Below, in pieces: positions 6,955 through 14,512 of a stretch of 18,747 nucleotides of DNA. Origin of the DNA: an uncultured Angelakisella sp. (GTDB lineage Bacteria > Bacillota > Clostridia > Oscillospirales > Ruminococcaceae). Position numbers and translations under genes: made by a program. The notes under the pieces were generated by a model. That model worked only from the letters and a program-made list of their open reading frames with translations, ran no database searches and was not told the DNA's origin. Where the stretch lies: contig CANOCD010000002.1 of NCBI GenBank assembly GCA_947564495.1, positions 1 through 18,747 of the forward strand. Direction: 5' to 3'. Position 1 is the stretch's first letter, and each line of letters begins with the position of its first letter.

Positions 6955-8934
6955 CTACAAGCCCCGCCCCGCCAGCTCCGCCAGGGTGGTCTCCCCCCAG
7001 CTGTAGTTGGTCAGGTAGCTGCCCTTGAAGAGCCGCTCGCTCCCCTCCCGCCCCGAAAGATGGTCGTACAGGTCGCAGCTCACCTTCTCCGGCACGATGC
7101 GCCGCTTGCCGTCCACCGTCTCGATGACCTCCGGGATGCCGTACTCCTCCAAGGTGTTCTTCAGCCGCAGCGCCACCTTCCGGTACCGGGCCAGGGTCAC
7201 CGTGTTGATGGGCTCCTCCTCCCAAAGGAAGCTGATGGCCTCCTCCGAGGTGACATACCCGCCCTTCCGGTCCACCAGCAGGGCGAACAGCTCCTTGGAC
7301 TTCTTGTTCCGGAAGGCGATGGGCTTTTCCCCCACGAACACGTCGAAGTAGCCGAAGGTCCGGATGGAGACGGCCCGGTTCTCCGGCAGCCGCTTTTCCT
7401 TCTCCTCCCCGGCGCCCCCTGCCGAGTAGAGCATCACGAACCGGGAGGCCGGGCCCCCCGATTCCTTCTGGGAGCAGATGGCCTTGATCCGCCGCCGGGT
7501 CTCGGTCCTGTAGTCGAAGTAGGAAAATTCCGCCTCCCCGTTGCGGAGCAGCGCCTCGAAGTCCTCCCGGGAGGCCTCGCTGTAGGCGATGAAGCTCTCG
7601 ATGGGCGCCCCCCGCTCCATCAGCCCGAGCCACTCCTCCTCGGTGTAGCCGAAAAACTCGCAGATGTTTTCGCTGGCGTAAAGGGGCTTCACCAGGCCCT
7701 TCGCCGTCACCTCAAAGGCCGCCAGGCCGTCGGTGAACCGGCGGGCCAGCTCCTTCAGCTGGGCGTTTTCGGCACGGACCGCCTCGTCCCCCTCCGGGTC
7801 GGGGACGGCCCGGCAGCAGTAGAGGCTTGCCGCCTCGTCCACCTTGATGAAGACGCCGGTGTACCGCTTCAGCTCCCCGGTGGAGGACCTGGCCCGGTAC
7901 TGGAGCTGAGGCGGCCTGGCCCCCGGCTCGTTGGGCTTGTTCTGGCCGTGATCCCGGATGAAGGCCCGGAGCCTCTCCCGGTCCTCCGGGACCACCGAGC
8001 CCGCCATCCACTTTTCCACGGCGTCGTCAGTCTGCATGGCCACGCCCTCCAGGGGCCGGAGAGCGGGGGACTCCCCCCCGTAAAGGCAGGTCACCGTGTT
8101 GGCCGGGATGTCAAACCGGAAGATCCGGTCGTAGACCTCGGCCAGGGCCTTGAGGTACCGCTTGGTCTCCGCCGCCTTCCGCTCCCGGTACCGCTGGGTC
8201 ACGTCCATGCAGACGGTCTGGAACTCCTCCTCCCCCGCCTCGTTGACCCCCCGGGTCACCCAGCCGAAGATCCGGGCCCGGGTGCCGTCGCACCGCAGGA
8301 GGGTCATCTCCCCGGCCACCGGGGCGTCGGCGGACCAGGCCCGGTCCAGAAAGCGGGAAAACCGCCGCCGCTCCTCCATGGGGATCATAAGGAAGATGTT
8401 GCTCTTGTACAGCTCCAGATAGTCCAGCTCCCCCTCCCTGGCGTCGGGGAACCGGAAGATCTCCTCCATCCTCCGGTTCATATAGGTGATCCGGGGCTGC
8501 TTTTCGCAGGTGCACCGCAGAAAGCCGCAGGGGATGGTCTCCCCCAGGAACCGCAGGTCCTCGTTTTCCCTTTTCAGGTCGGTGATGTCGCAGAGGACCG
8601 ACTCCCCGGTCATGATCCCCTCCGGGCTTTTCCGGGAAACGGCAGTATCCCTTACCCAGATGACCCCGCCGTCCTGCTTCACCAGGCGGTAGTCCCGGGT
8701 AAGGGTCTGTTCTTTTCGGGCCAGCTCCTCCAGCCACCGGGCGTAGCCCTCCCGGTCGGCGGGATGGACCGCCAGGGCGTAGCCGTCGGTCTCCCGGCGG
8801 ACCAGCTGGTCCTCTCTGTAGCCGGTCATCCGGCAGAGGTCCGGCCCGGCGTGGCACAGCCGGGCGGGGCTGTCCAGGCAGTAGCGATGGTAGCCGCAGG
8901 CGTCTTGTCTCAGAAGGTTCTCCGTTTGGGGCAT
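6955..8934 (-). CDS. Multi-PAS sensor with C-terminal SARP-like winged-helix DNA-binding domain
   Basis: This 659-residue, probably cytoplasmic regulator has no membrane segment, kinase, receiver or GGDEF domain. PAS/PAC units lie at about 20-122 (ending ESVLCDITDLKREN), 125-255 (ending TVCMDVTQRYRERK) and 400-505 (CEFFGYTEEEW); 262-378 is a further divergent PAS-like unit. A DNA-binding domain lies at 523-630: IRTFGYFDVFVGEKPIAFRN, KSKELFALLVDRKGGYVTSEE, then a wing around ETVDGKRRIVPEKV. This is the OmpR/SARP-type winged helix used by BTAD-like regulators, and the tail GSYLTNYSWGETTLAEL fits them. It is thus a one-component sensor-regulator; the signal and targets are unknown. It has its own promoter, 134 bases after the fab operon. 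AAAGGAGG stands ten bases before the ATG. Confidence 0.88.
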   Translation of the reverse strand: MPQTENLLRQDACGYHRYCLDSPARLCHAGPDLCRMTGYREDQLVRRETDGYALAVHPADREGYARWLEELARKEQTLTRDYRLVKQDGGVIWVRDTAVSRKSPEGIMTGESVLCDITDLKRENEDLRFLGETIPCGFLRCTCEKQPRITYMNRRMEEIFRFPDAREGELDYLELYKSNIFLMIPMEERRRFSRFLDRAWSADAPVAGEMTLLRCDGTRARIFGWVTRGVNEAGEEEFQTVCMDVTQRYRERKAAETKRYLKALAEVYDRIFRFDIPANTVTCLYGGESPALRPLEGVAMQTDDAVEKWMAGSVVPEDRERLRAFIRDHGQNKPNEPGARPPQLQYRARSSTGELKRYTGVFIKVDEAASLYCCRAVPDPEGDEAVRAENAQLKELARRFTDGLAAFEVTAKGLVKPLYASENICEFFGYTEEEWLGLMERGAPIESFIAYSEASREDFEALLRNGEAEFSYFDYRTETRRRIKAICSQKESGGPASRFVMLYSAGGAGEEKEKRLPENRAVSIRTFGYFDVFVGEKPIAFRNKKSKELFALLVDRKGGYVTSEEAISFLWEEEPINTVTLARYRKVALRLKNTLEEYGIPEVIETVDGKRRIVPEKVSCDLYDHLSGREGSERLFKGSYLTNYSWGETTLAELAGRGL

Positions 8935-9009
8935 AGATGCGGCGCCTCCTTTGGAACGGGTGGTTTTCGGTCACGGGGCGGATCTTCACGCCCTGCATCA
9001 TACCATATG

Positions 9010-9038
9010 ATTTTAACAGAACTTTGACCGATTTTCAA
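9010..9038 (-). promoter_or_regulatory. Promoter for the PAS regulator
   Basis: On the minus strand, TTGAAA (9038-9033), a 17-base spacer and TAAAAT (9015-9010) form a good sigma-A promoter about 76 bases before the start codon. I see no clear terminator between the synthetase stop (9069) and this promoter, so readthrough from the fab operon is possible. Confidence 0.7.
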
Positions 9039-9068
9039 ACATTCCAGGCACTTTTCGCCGCTGTTTTT

Positions 9069-10697
9069 TTATTCCCCCCGCAGTGCCGCCTTCCGCACCT
9101 TCCCGCTGATGGTCTTGGGCAGCTCCGTAACAAACTCGATGATCCGCACCCACTTGTACTCCGCCAGGCGCTGGTTGCAGAACTCCTTGATCTCCAGCTC
9201 CAGCTCCCGGGAGGGGAGATACCCCGCCCCCGGCACCACCACCGCCTTGATGGCCTGGCCCCGGAGAGGGTCCGGCACCCCGATGACCCCGCACTCGGCC
9301 ACCGCCGGGTGCTCCAGCAGCACGTTTTCCACCTCGTAGGGGCCCACCCGGTAGCCCCCGGTCTTGATGATGTCGTCGAACCGCCCGTGGAACCAGTACC
9401 GCCCGTTTTCGTCCATCCAGGCGGCGTCGCCGGTGTGGTAGACCCCGCCCCGCCAGACATAGCGGTACTGCTCCTCGTTGTCCAGGTAGCCGGCAAGGAT
9501 GCCGGGCTGGCGGCCCTCCCCCCGGGGGATGACCACCACCTCCCCGATCTGGCCCTGGGGGACCGGGTCTCCTTCCTTGTCCTGCAGCTCGATGTGGTAG
9601 AAGGGGGAGGGGGTCCCCATGGAGCCCTCCACCGCCTCCTCCCCGAAGTTGGCCATGAGCAGGGTGGTCTCGGTCTGGCCGTACCCCTCCCGGAGGGAGA
9701 GGCCCGCGCGCTCCCGGAACCGCCGGAACACCTCGGGGGCCAGCATCTCCCCCGCCGTGGAGGCGTGGCGCAGGCTGGGCATATCGGGGATGCCCTTGCG
9801 GACCAGGTAGCGGTAGACGGTGGGCGGGGCGCAGAAGGAGGTGACCCCGTACTTGTTGATGACCTGGGTCAGCTGCTTGGGGTCGAAGTTGTCGAAGTCG
9901 TAGACCATCACGGCGCAGCCCGCCAGCCACTGGCCGTAGAGCTTGCCCCAGGATGCCTTGGCCCAGCCGGTCTCGGCCACGGTGAAGTGAAGGCCGTCCT
10001 CCTGGGCCTGCTGCCAGTATCTGGCGGTGACGATGTGGGCCAGGGGGTAGGCAAAGTCGTGGATGACCCCCTTGGGGTAGCCGGTGGTGCCGGAGGTAAA
10101 GTATATCAGCATGGGGTCGGCCGCCAGGGTGGGCTGGCGCTCCAGCCCCTCCCCCGCCCGGGCCAGGGCGGCGGTTAGGTCGGCGAAGCCGGGGAACCCG
10201 GGCTCCACGCACCACAGCTTGGGGGCAAGGCCGGTCTGGTCCAGGGCCTCCCGGACCCGCCGGGGCACCTGGTCCTGGCCGGTGCAGAGGATTGCCTGGA
10301 CCTTGGCGGCTTTCAGGCGGTAGCAGAGGTCGCTTGCCGTGAGCATATGGGTGGCCGGGATCGCCACCGCCCCCAGCTTGTGGAGGGCGATGGCGGCGAA
10401 CCAGTAGAGGTAGTGGCGCTTGAGGATGAGCATCACCCGGTCCCCCCGGCCGATGCCCCCCGCCCGGAGGAGGTTGGCCATCCGGTCGCTCTGGCGTTTG
10501 ATGTCGGCGAAGGTGAAGATATGCTCCTCCCCTTCCACGTTGCACCAGACCAGGGCCCGCTTTTCCGGGGTCTCGGCGGCGATGGCGTCCACCACGTCAT
10601 AGCCGAAGTTGAAGTTTTCGGGGTAGTCCAGGGTCAGGCTTTTCAGCTCCCCTTTTTCATCGGTGACCTCGTGACAGAATCGCTTGTAGACACTCAT
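9069..10697 (-). CDS. AMP-forming acyl-CoA synthetase
   Basis: This 542-residue adenylate-forming ligase activates a carboxylic acid with ATP and joins it to CoA in the cytoplasm. The core motifs are intact: FTSGTTGYPKG (200-210), YGQTE (339-343), YHTGD (420-424), GRFDDIIKTGGYRVGP (438-453) and the catalytic Lys533 in ISGKVRK. It resembles the medium-chain/acetyl-CoA synthetase-like group (MACS) more than long-chain FadD; the real substrate is not readable. It is the last gene of the fab/acc operon, starting by ATGA overlap with accA and with AAAGGAG five bases upstream. Its place suggests supply of acyl-CoA primer or recycling of free acids for the pathway, which is inference. Confidence 0.9.
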   Translation of the reverse strand: MSVYKRFCHEVTDEKGELKSLTLDYPENFNFGYDVVDAIAAETPEKRALVWCNVEGEEHIFTFADIKRQSDRMANLLRAGGIGRGDRVMLILKRHYLYWFAAIALHKLGAVAIPATHMLTASDLCYRLKAAKVQAILCTGQDQVPRRVREALDQTGLAPKLWCVEPGFPGFADLTAALARAGEGLERQPTLAADPMLIYFTSGTTGYPKGVIHDFAYPLAHIVTARYWQQAQEDGLHFTVAETGWAKASWGKLYGQWLAGCAVMVYDFDNFDPKQLTQVINKYGVTSFCAPPTVYRYLVRKGIPDMPSLRHASTAGEMLAPEVFRRFRERAGLSLREGYGQTETTLLMANFGEEAVEGSMGTPSPFYHIELQDKEGDPVPQGQIGEVVVIPRGEGRQPGILAGYLDNEEQYRYVWRGGVYHTGDAAWMDENGRYWFHGRFDDIIKTGGYRVGPYEVENVLLEHPAVAECGVIGVPDPLRGQAIKAVVVPGAGYLPSRELELEIKEFCNQRLAEYKWVRIIEFVTELPKTISGKVRKAALRGE

Positions 10698-11491
10698 GGC
10701 TGCTCCTTTGCCCCGCCCGGGACCCCCAGCCGGCGGAACCGCTGGTAGCGGCTCCCGATGAGGTCCGGCTCCTTAGCCAGGGCGTCCAGCTCCTCGGCGA
10801 GGAGGACCCGGAGGCGGTCGTAAAATTCGGGCTTTCCCAGGTCCTTTTCGGAGAGGACCCGCTCCACCACCCCCAGGCTCTTGACGTCCTCCGCCGTGAG
10901 GCGAAGGCTGGCGGCGGCGGCCTCGGCTTTCTGGGCGTCCTTCCAGAGGATGCTGGCGCAGCCCTCGGGGGAGATCACCGAGTAGACGGCGTTCTGGAGC
11001 ATCCAGACCCGGTCGGCCACCGCCAGGGCCAGAGCCCCGCCGCTGCCCCCTTCCCCGATGAGGATGGAGAGGACAGGGACGCAGAGGGTGGACAGTTCCA
11101 GGAGGTTTTCGGCGATGGCCTGGCCCTGGCCCCGCTCCTCCGCCCCCACGCCGCAGAAGGCCCCGGAGGTATCCACAAAGCAGATGACCGGGCGGCCGAA
11201 CTTCTCGGCCTGCTTCATCAGGCGCAGGGCCTTGCGGTAGCCCTCGGGGTTGGGGGAACCGAAGCTCCGCCGGGCCCGTTCCTTGACGGTGTGGCCCTTT
11301 TCCATGGCGATGACGGTGACCGGGGTCTCCCCCAGCCAGGCGACGCCCCCCACGATGGCGGGGTCGTCCCCGTACCGGCGGTCGCCGTGGAACTCCAGGA
11401 AGCCCTGGAACAGGTTGCGGATATAGTCCAGGCCGGTGGGCCTGCTGTTGTCCCGGGCCATTTTGACTCGCTGATAGGCGCTGACGCTCAT
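10694..11491 (-). CDS. accA: Acetyl-CoA carboxylase carboxyltransferase subunit alpha
   Basis: AccA forms the carboxyltransferase with AccD and moves the carboxyl from biotin to acetyl-CoA, making malonyl-CoA. At 265 residues it lacks the N-terminal helical region of the roughly 320-residue E. coli and Bacillus proteins; similarity begins at AYQRVKMARDNSRPTGLDYI. Conserved blocks are FHGDRRYGDDPAIVGG (34-49), PEGYRKALRLMKQAEKFGRP (82-101), GAEERGQGQAIAENL (116-130) and GEGGSGGALAL (146-156). The ATG overlaps the accD stop (ATGA), and AAAGG abuts the start, so coupling is likely. Family similarity already covers the first residues, so this start is kept. Confidence 0.95.
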   Translation of the reverse strand: MSVSAYQRVKMARDNSRPTGLDYIRNLFQGFLEFHGDRRYGDDPAIVGGVAWLGETPVTVIAMEKGHTVKERARRSFGSPNPEGYRKALRLMKQAEKFGRPVICFVDTSGAFCGVGAEERGQGQAIAENLLELSTLCVPVLSILIGEGGSGGALALAVADRVWMLQNAVYSVISPEGCASILWKDAQKAEAAAASLRLTAEDVKSLGVVERVLSEKDLGKPEFYDRLRVLLAEELDALAKEPDLIGSRYQRFRRLGVPGGAKEQP

Positions 11492-12348
11492 CCTTTCGAC
11501 CCCCTGTCGTGGAGCCGCAGCAGCTCCGCAAGATAGGTTTTCTGCTCCCCCCTGGGGACGATGCTGTCCACAAAGCCGTGGTCCAGGACGAACTCGGCCC
11601 GCTGGAACCCGGCGGGGAGGGACTTCCGGGTGGTCTGCTCCACCACCCGGGCCCCGGCGAAACCCACCATGGCCCCGGGCTCGGCCAGGATGACGTCGGC
11701 CTCCATGGCGAAGCTGGCGGTGACCCCTCCGGTGGTGGGATCGGTGAGGACCGCCACGTAGAGGAGCCCGGCGTCGCTGTGGCGCTTTACCGCAGCACTT
11801 GTTTTGGCCATCTGCATCAGGGAGAGGAGGCCCTCCTGCATCCGGGCCCCCCCGGAGACGGTGAAGCCCACCACTGGCAGGTGGTGCCGGATGGCGTACT
11901 CAAAGAGGGAGGTGATCTTCTCCCCCACGGCGCTGCCCATGCTGCCCATCATAAAGTAGGACTCCATGACAAAGAGGCAGCACTTCTGTTTGCCGATGGC
12001 GGCGGTGCCGCAGATGACCGCCTCCTCCTCCCCGCTGGCCGCCCGGACCGTCTCCAGCTTGTCGTGATAGCCGGGGAAGTTCAGGGGGTTTTCCGACCGC
12101 ACCCCGGTGAACAGTTCGTGAAAGCTCCCCCGGTCGGCGATCATCCGCACCCGCTGGCGGGCCTTCATCCGGAAGTGATAGCCGCAGGGGCAGACCAGGT
12201 CGTTGGCCCAAAGGCGGCTGAGGGGGATGTCCTTGCGGCAGTTGGGGCAGGTCTTTTCCGGCTCCCCGTCGTCCTGCTGGACCGGGGCGGCGGCACGGCC
12301 CCCCTCCTCCAGCTGATTTTTCGGCTTCAAAAAACGCAACAGCGCCAT
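11488..12348 (-). CDS. accD: Acetyl-CoA carboxylase carboxyltransferase subunit beta
   Basis: AccD pairs with AccA in the carboxyltransferase. Length (286) is normal. An N-terminal zinc ribbon is followed by the crotonase-like domain with GSMGSAVGEKI, FTVSGGARMQEGLLSLMQMA, LTDPTTGGVTASFAM and EPGAMVGFAGARV, all classic. The zinc ribbon is odd: C34-x2-C37-x15-C53-x1-C55 (VCPCGYHFRM) where the family has C-x2-C in the second knuckle. One codon is missing there, in frame. The start is seven bases after the accC stop, with AGGTGAGAAGA as ribosome site. accA overlaps its end by four bases. Confidence 0.95.
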   Translation of the reverse strand: MALLRFLKPKNQLEEGGRAAAPVQQDDGEPEKTCPNCRKDIPLSRLWANDLVCPCGYHFRMKARQRVRMIADRGSFHELFTGVRSENPLNFPGYHDKLETVRAASGEEEAVICGTAAIGKQKCCLFVMESYFMMGSMGSAVGEKITSLFEYAIRHHLPVVGFTVSGGARMQEGLLSLMQMAKTSAAVKRHSDAGLLYVAVLTDPTTGGVTASFAMEADVILAEPGAMVGFAGARVVEQTTRKSLPAGFQRAEFVLDHGFVDSIVPRGEQKTYLAELLRLHDRGSKG

Positions 12349-12355
12349 GTTCTTC

Positions 12356-13663
12356 TCACCTGTTTCCCATAAAAGTCAGATCGTACCTGCCGGTGGCGAA
12401 CCGGTCGTCCTCCACGATGCGAAGCTGCTCCTCGATGTTGGTGGGGATGCCGTCGATGACCAGTTCGCAGAGGGCGGCCCGGAGCTTTCGCAGCGTCTCC
12501 TCCCGGGTCTTGGCGTAGACGACGAGCTTGCCCAGAAGGGAATCGTAGTAGGGGGAGACGGCGGTGCCCTGGACCAAGCAGGTGTCAAAGCGCACCGAGG
12601 GTCCCCCGGGGACGTGGAGCATCCGCAGGGTGCCGCAGCTGGCGGCGTTGACCCGGCACTCGATGGCCGAGCCGGTCATGGGGATCTCCCGTTGGGTGAA
12701 ATTCAGGGGGATGCCGGCGGCGACACGGATCTGCCACTTCACCAGGTCGATGCCGGTGAGCATCTCGGTGACGCAGTGCTCCACCTGGAGGCGGACATTC
12801 ATCTCCATGAACCAGAAGTTCCCCTCCCGGTCCAGGAGGAACTCCAGCGTCCCGGCCCCCACGTAGCCCAGCTTCTTTACCGCCTCCACCGCCAGGGCCA
12901 TGATCCGTTTCCGTTGCTCCGGGCCCACCGCCGGGGAGGGGGTCTCCTCGATGAGCTTCTGGTTTCTGCGCTGGAGGGAGCAGTCCCGGTCCCCCAGGCA
13001 GACGGCGCCCCCGTGCTCGTCGGCTAAAATTTGCAGCTCCACGTGGCGGGCGGGGAAGATGTACTTTTCCAGGTAGACCCCGCCGTCCCCAAAGGCGCTG
13101 GCGGCCTCCCCGGCGGCCTGGAGGTAGGCGTCCTCCAGCTCCTCCGGGGCCCGGACCAGGCGGATGCCCCGGCCCCCGCCCCCGGACCGGGCCTTGAGCA
13201 TCACCGGGTAGCCCAGGGCTTCGGCGGCCTTTCGGGCCTCCTCCACGGTGGAAAGGGTGTCGGTCCCGGGGATGACCGGGAGCCCGGCGGCCCGGACCAG
13301 CTCCTTTAGAGCCGCCTTGTCCCCCAGCCGCTCCATCCCGTCGGGGTCGGGGCCGATGAACACCAGGCCGTTCTTTTTGCAGAGCCGGGCGAAGTGGGCG
13401 TTTTCCGAAAGAAAGCCGTACCCCGGGTGGATGGCCTGGGCCCCCGCCAGGAGGGCGGCGCTGACGATCCGGTCCTCCCGGAGGTAGCTTTCCGAAGCCT
13501 CGGGGCCGCCGACGCAGTAGCTCTGGTCGGCAAGGGCCACGTGGAGGGCGTTCTGGTCCGCCTGGGAGTAGACCGCCACGGTGGCCACCCCCATCTCCTT
13601 GCAGGCCCGGATGATCCGCACCGCGATCTCGCCCCGGTTGGCGATGAGTATTTTTGAGAACAT
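12356..13663 (-). CDS. accC: Acetyl-CoA carboxylase biotin carboxylase subunit
   Basis: AccC carboxylates the biotin on AccB using ATP and bicarbonate. It has 435 residues against about 450 in the family. The ATP-grasp fold is intact: MFSKILIANRGEIAVRIIRA start, AIHPGYGFLSENAHFARL, GYPVMLKARSGGGGRGIRLV, RHVELQIL, GDRDCSLQRRNQKLIEE, and FMEMNVRLQVEHCVTEM with the catalytic E, N, R and QVE residues. Two changes stand out: VEHCVTE for the usual VEHPVTE, and a loss of about seven residues after IECRVNA, where the family's PSPGKI-type motif should be. The reading frame is unbroken across the gap. It starts three bases after the fabZ stop. Confidence 0.95.
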   Translation of the reverse strand: MFSKILIANRGEIAVRIIRACKEMGVATVAVYSQADQNALHVALADQSYCVGGPEASESYLREDRIVSAALLAGAQAIHPGYGFLSENAHFARLCKKNGLVFIGPDPDGMERLGDKAALKELVRAAGLPVIPGTDTLSTVEEARKAAEALGYPVMLKARSGGGGRGIRLVRAPEELEDAYLQAAGEAASAFGDGGVYLEKYIFPARHVELQILADEHGGAVCLGDRDCSLQRRNQKLIEETPSPAVGPEQRKRIMALAVEAVKKLGYVGAGTLEFLLDREGNFWFMEMNVRLQVEHCVTEMLTGIDLVKWQIRVAAGIPLNFTQREIPMTGSAIECRVNAASCGTLRMLHVPGGPSVRFDTCLVQGTAVSPYYDSLLGKLVVYAKTREETLRKLRAALCELVIDGIPTNIEEQLRIVEDDRFATGRYDLTFMGNR

Positions 13664-13666
13664 GAC

Positions 13667-14083
13667 TTATCCCCCTGTGATGGCAAAGGAAAATTCGGCG
13701 GAGACGCAGAGCCGGCCCTCCACCGTCACCGTCCCGGCGGCAAAGTAGAAGGGGTGCTTGGTCCGGGTGATGCGGCACCGGGTCTCCACCCGGTCCCCGG
13801 GGCGCACCGGGGAGCGGAACTTTACGTTGTTCAGCCCCGTGTAAACGGGGAGCTGGTCCCCGCCCATGATGTTCCGGAGGAGGACGCAGGCCGACTGGGC
13901 CAAAATTTCGCAGAGGATGACCCCGGGGACGATGGGATTCCCGGGGAAATGCCCCCGGAGGAAAAACTCGTCCCCCCGGACGGTGTAATGGCCCACCGCC
14001 TCCACCCCTTCCCGGTCCGCCTCGTCCAGGAGGAGCATCTCCTCCCGGTGGGGAAGGATCTCCATCAGTTCGTTTCGGTCCAT
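13667..14083 (-). CDS. fabZ: 3-hydroxyacyl-ACP dehydratase FabZ
   Basis: FabZ removes water from 3-hydroxyacyl-ACP to give trans-2-enoyl-ACP. The 138-residue single hotdog has the standard length. LRGHFPGNPIVPGVILCEILAQ carries catalytic His45 and Glu59, 14 residues apart as in E. coli. YTGLNNVKFRSPVRPGD (79-95) is the other signature. The ATG at 14083 is chosen because GGAGGTGA, overlapping the accB stop, stands four bases upstream and the family N-terminus (LMEILPHREEMLLLD) starts there. The frame runs open to 14158 but inside accB. Its place between accB and accC is common in Bacillota fab operons. Confidence 0.95.
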   Translation of the reverse strand: MDRNELMEILPHREEMLLLDEADREGVEAVGHYTVRGDEFFLRGHFPGNPIVPGVILCEILAQSACVLLRNIMGGDQLPVYTGLNNVKFRSPVRPGDRVETRCRITRTKHPFYFAAGTVTVEGRLCVSAEFSFAITGG

Positions 14084-14087
14084 CTCG

Positions 14088-14504
14088 TCACCTCCGGATG
14101 CGGAACAGCCGGGTGCCGTACTCCACCACCTGGCCGTTGGCGACGCAGACCTCCACAACGGTCCCGTCCTCCTCGGCGGTGATCTCGTTCATCAGCTTCA
14201 TGGCCTCGATGATGCAGAGGGTCTGGCCCTTCTTCACCTTGTCCCCCACCGCCACGTAGGGGTCGGCGTTTTCCGCCGGGGCGGCGTAGAACACCCCCAC
14301 GATGGGGGAGGTGACGGCGGCGGTATCCGCCTCCGGGGCGGCCTGGGGGACGGGGGCCGGGGCGATGGCATCCACCGCCGCCCTGGTCTGGGCCGGGGCG
14401 GAACGCTCCAGGCGGACGGTCTGCTCCCCCTGGGTCAGCTCCAGGCCGGTGAGGCCCAGCTCCTTCATCAGACCGGCGTATTTCCGAATTTCAGCTTCGT
14501 TCAT
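14088..14504 (-). CDS. accB: Biotin carboxyl carrier protein of acetyl-CoA carboxylase
   Basis: AccB carries the biotin that shuttles CO2 between AccC and AccAD. The 138-residue protein has a short helical N-terminus (MNEAEIRKYAGLMKELGLTG), a Pro/Ala linker (about 35-62) and the C-terminal biotinyl domain with EAMKLMNEI, where Lys103 is biotinylated. The protruding thumb region (PIVGVFYAAPAENADPYV) is present, which marks it as a true acetyl-CoA carboxylase BCCP. The ATG at 14504 fits the family N-terminus and has AAAGGTG about eleven bases upstream. A GTG at 14516 is in frame and overlaps the fabF stop, giving 142 residues; its ribosome site would abut the start, so I prefer ATG. Confidence 0.93.
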   Translation of the reverse strand: MNEAEIRKYAGLMKELGLTGLELTQGEQTVRLERSAPAQTRAAVDAIAPAPVPQAAPEADTAAVTSPIVGVFYAAPAENADPYVAVGDKVKKGQTLCIIEAMKLMNEITAEEDGTVVEVCVANGQVVEYGTRLFRIRR

Positions 14505-14512
14505 GGGTTGGT

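Noticed and set aside
6655..9027. A 790-codon open frame on the plus strand, antisense to the PAS regulator
   Set aside because: Its translation is Pro/Gly/Leu/His-rich low-complexity with no recognisable domain, while the opposite strand encodes clear PAS and winged-helix domains with a promoter and ribosome site. Long antisense frames are expected at this G+C content.
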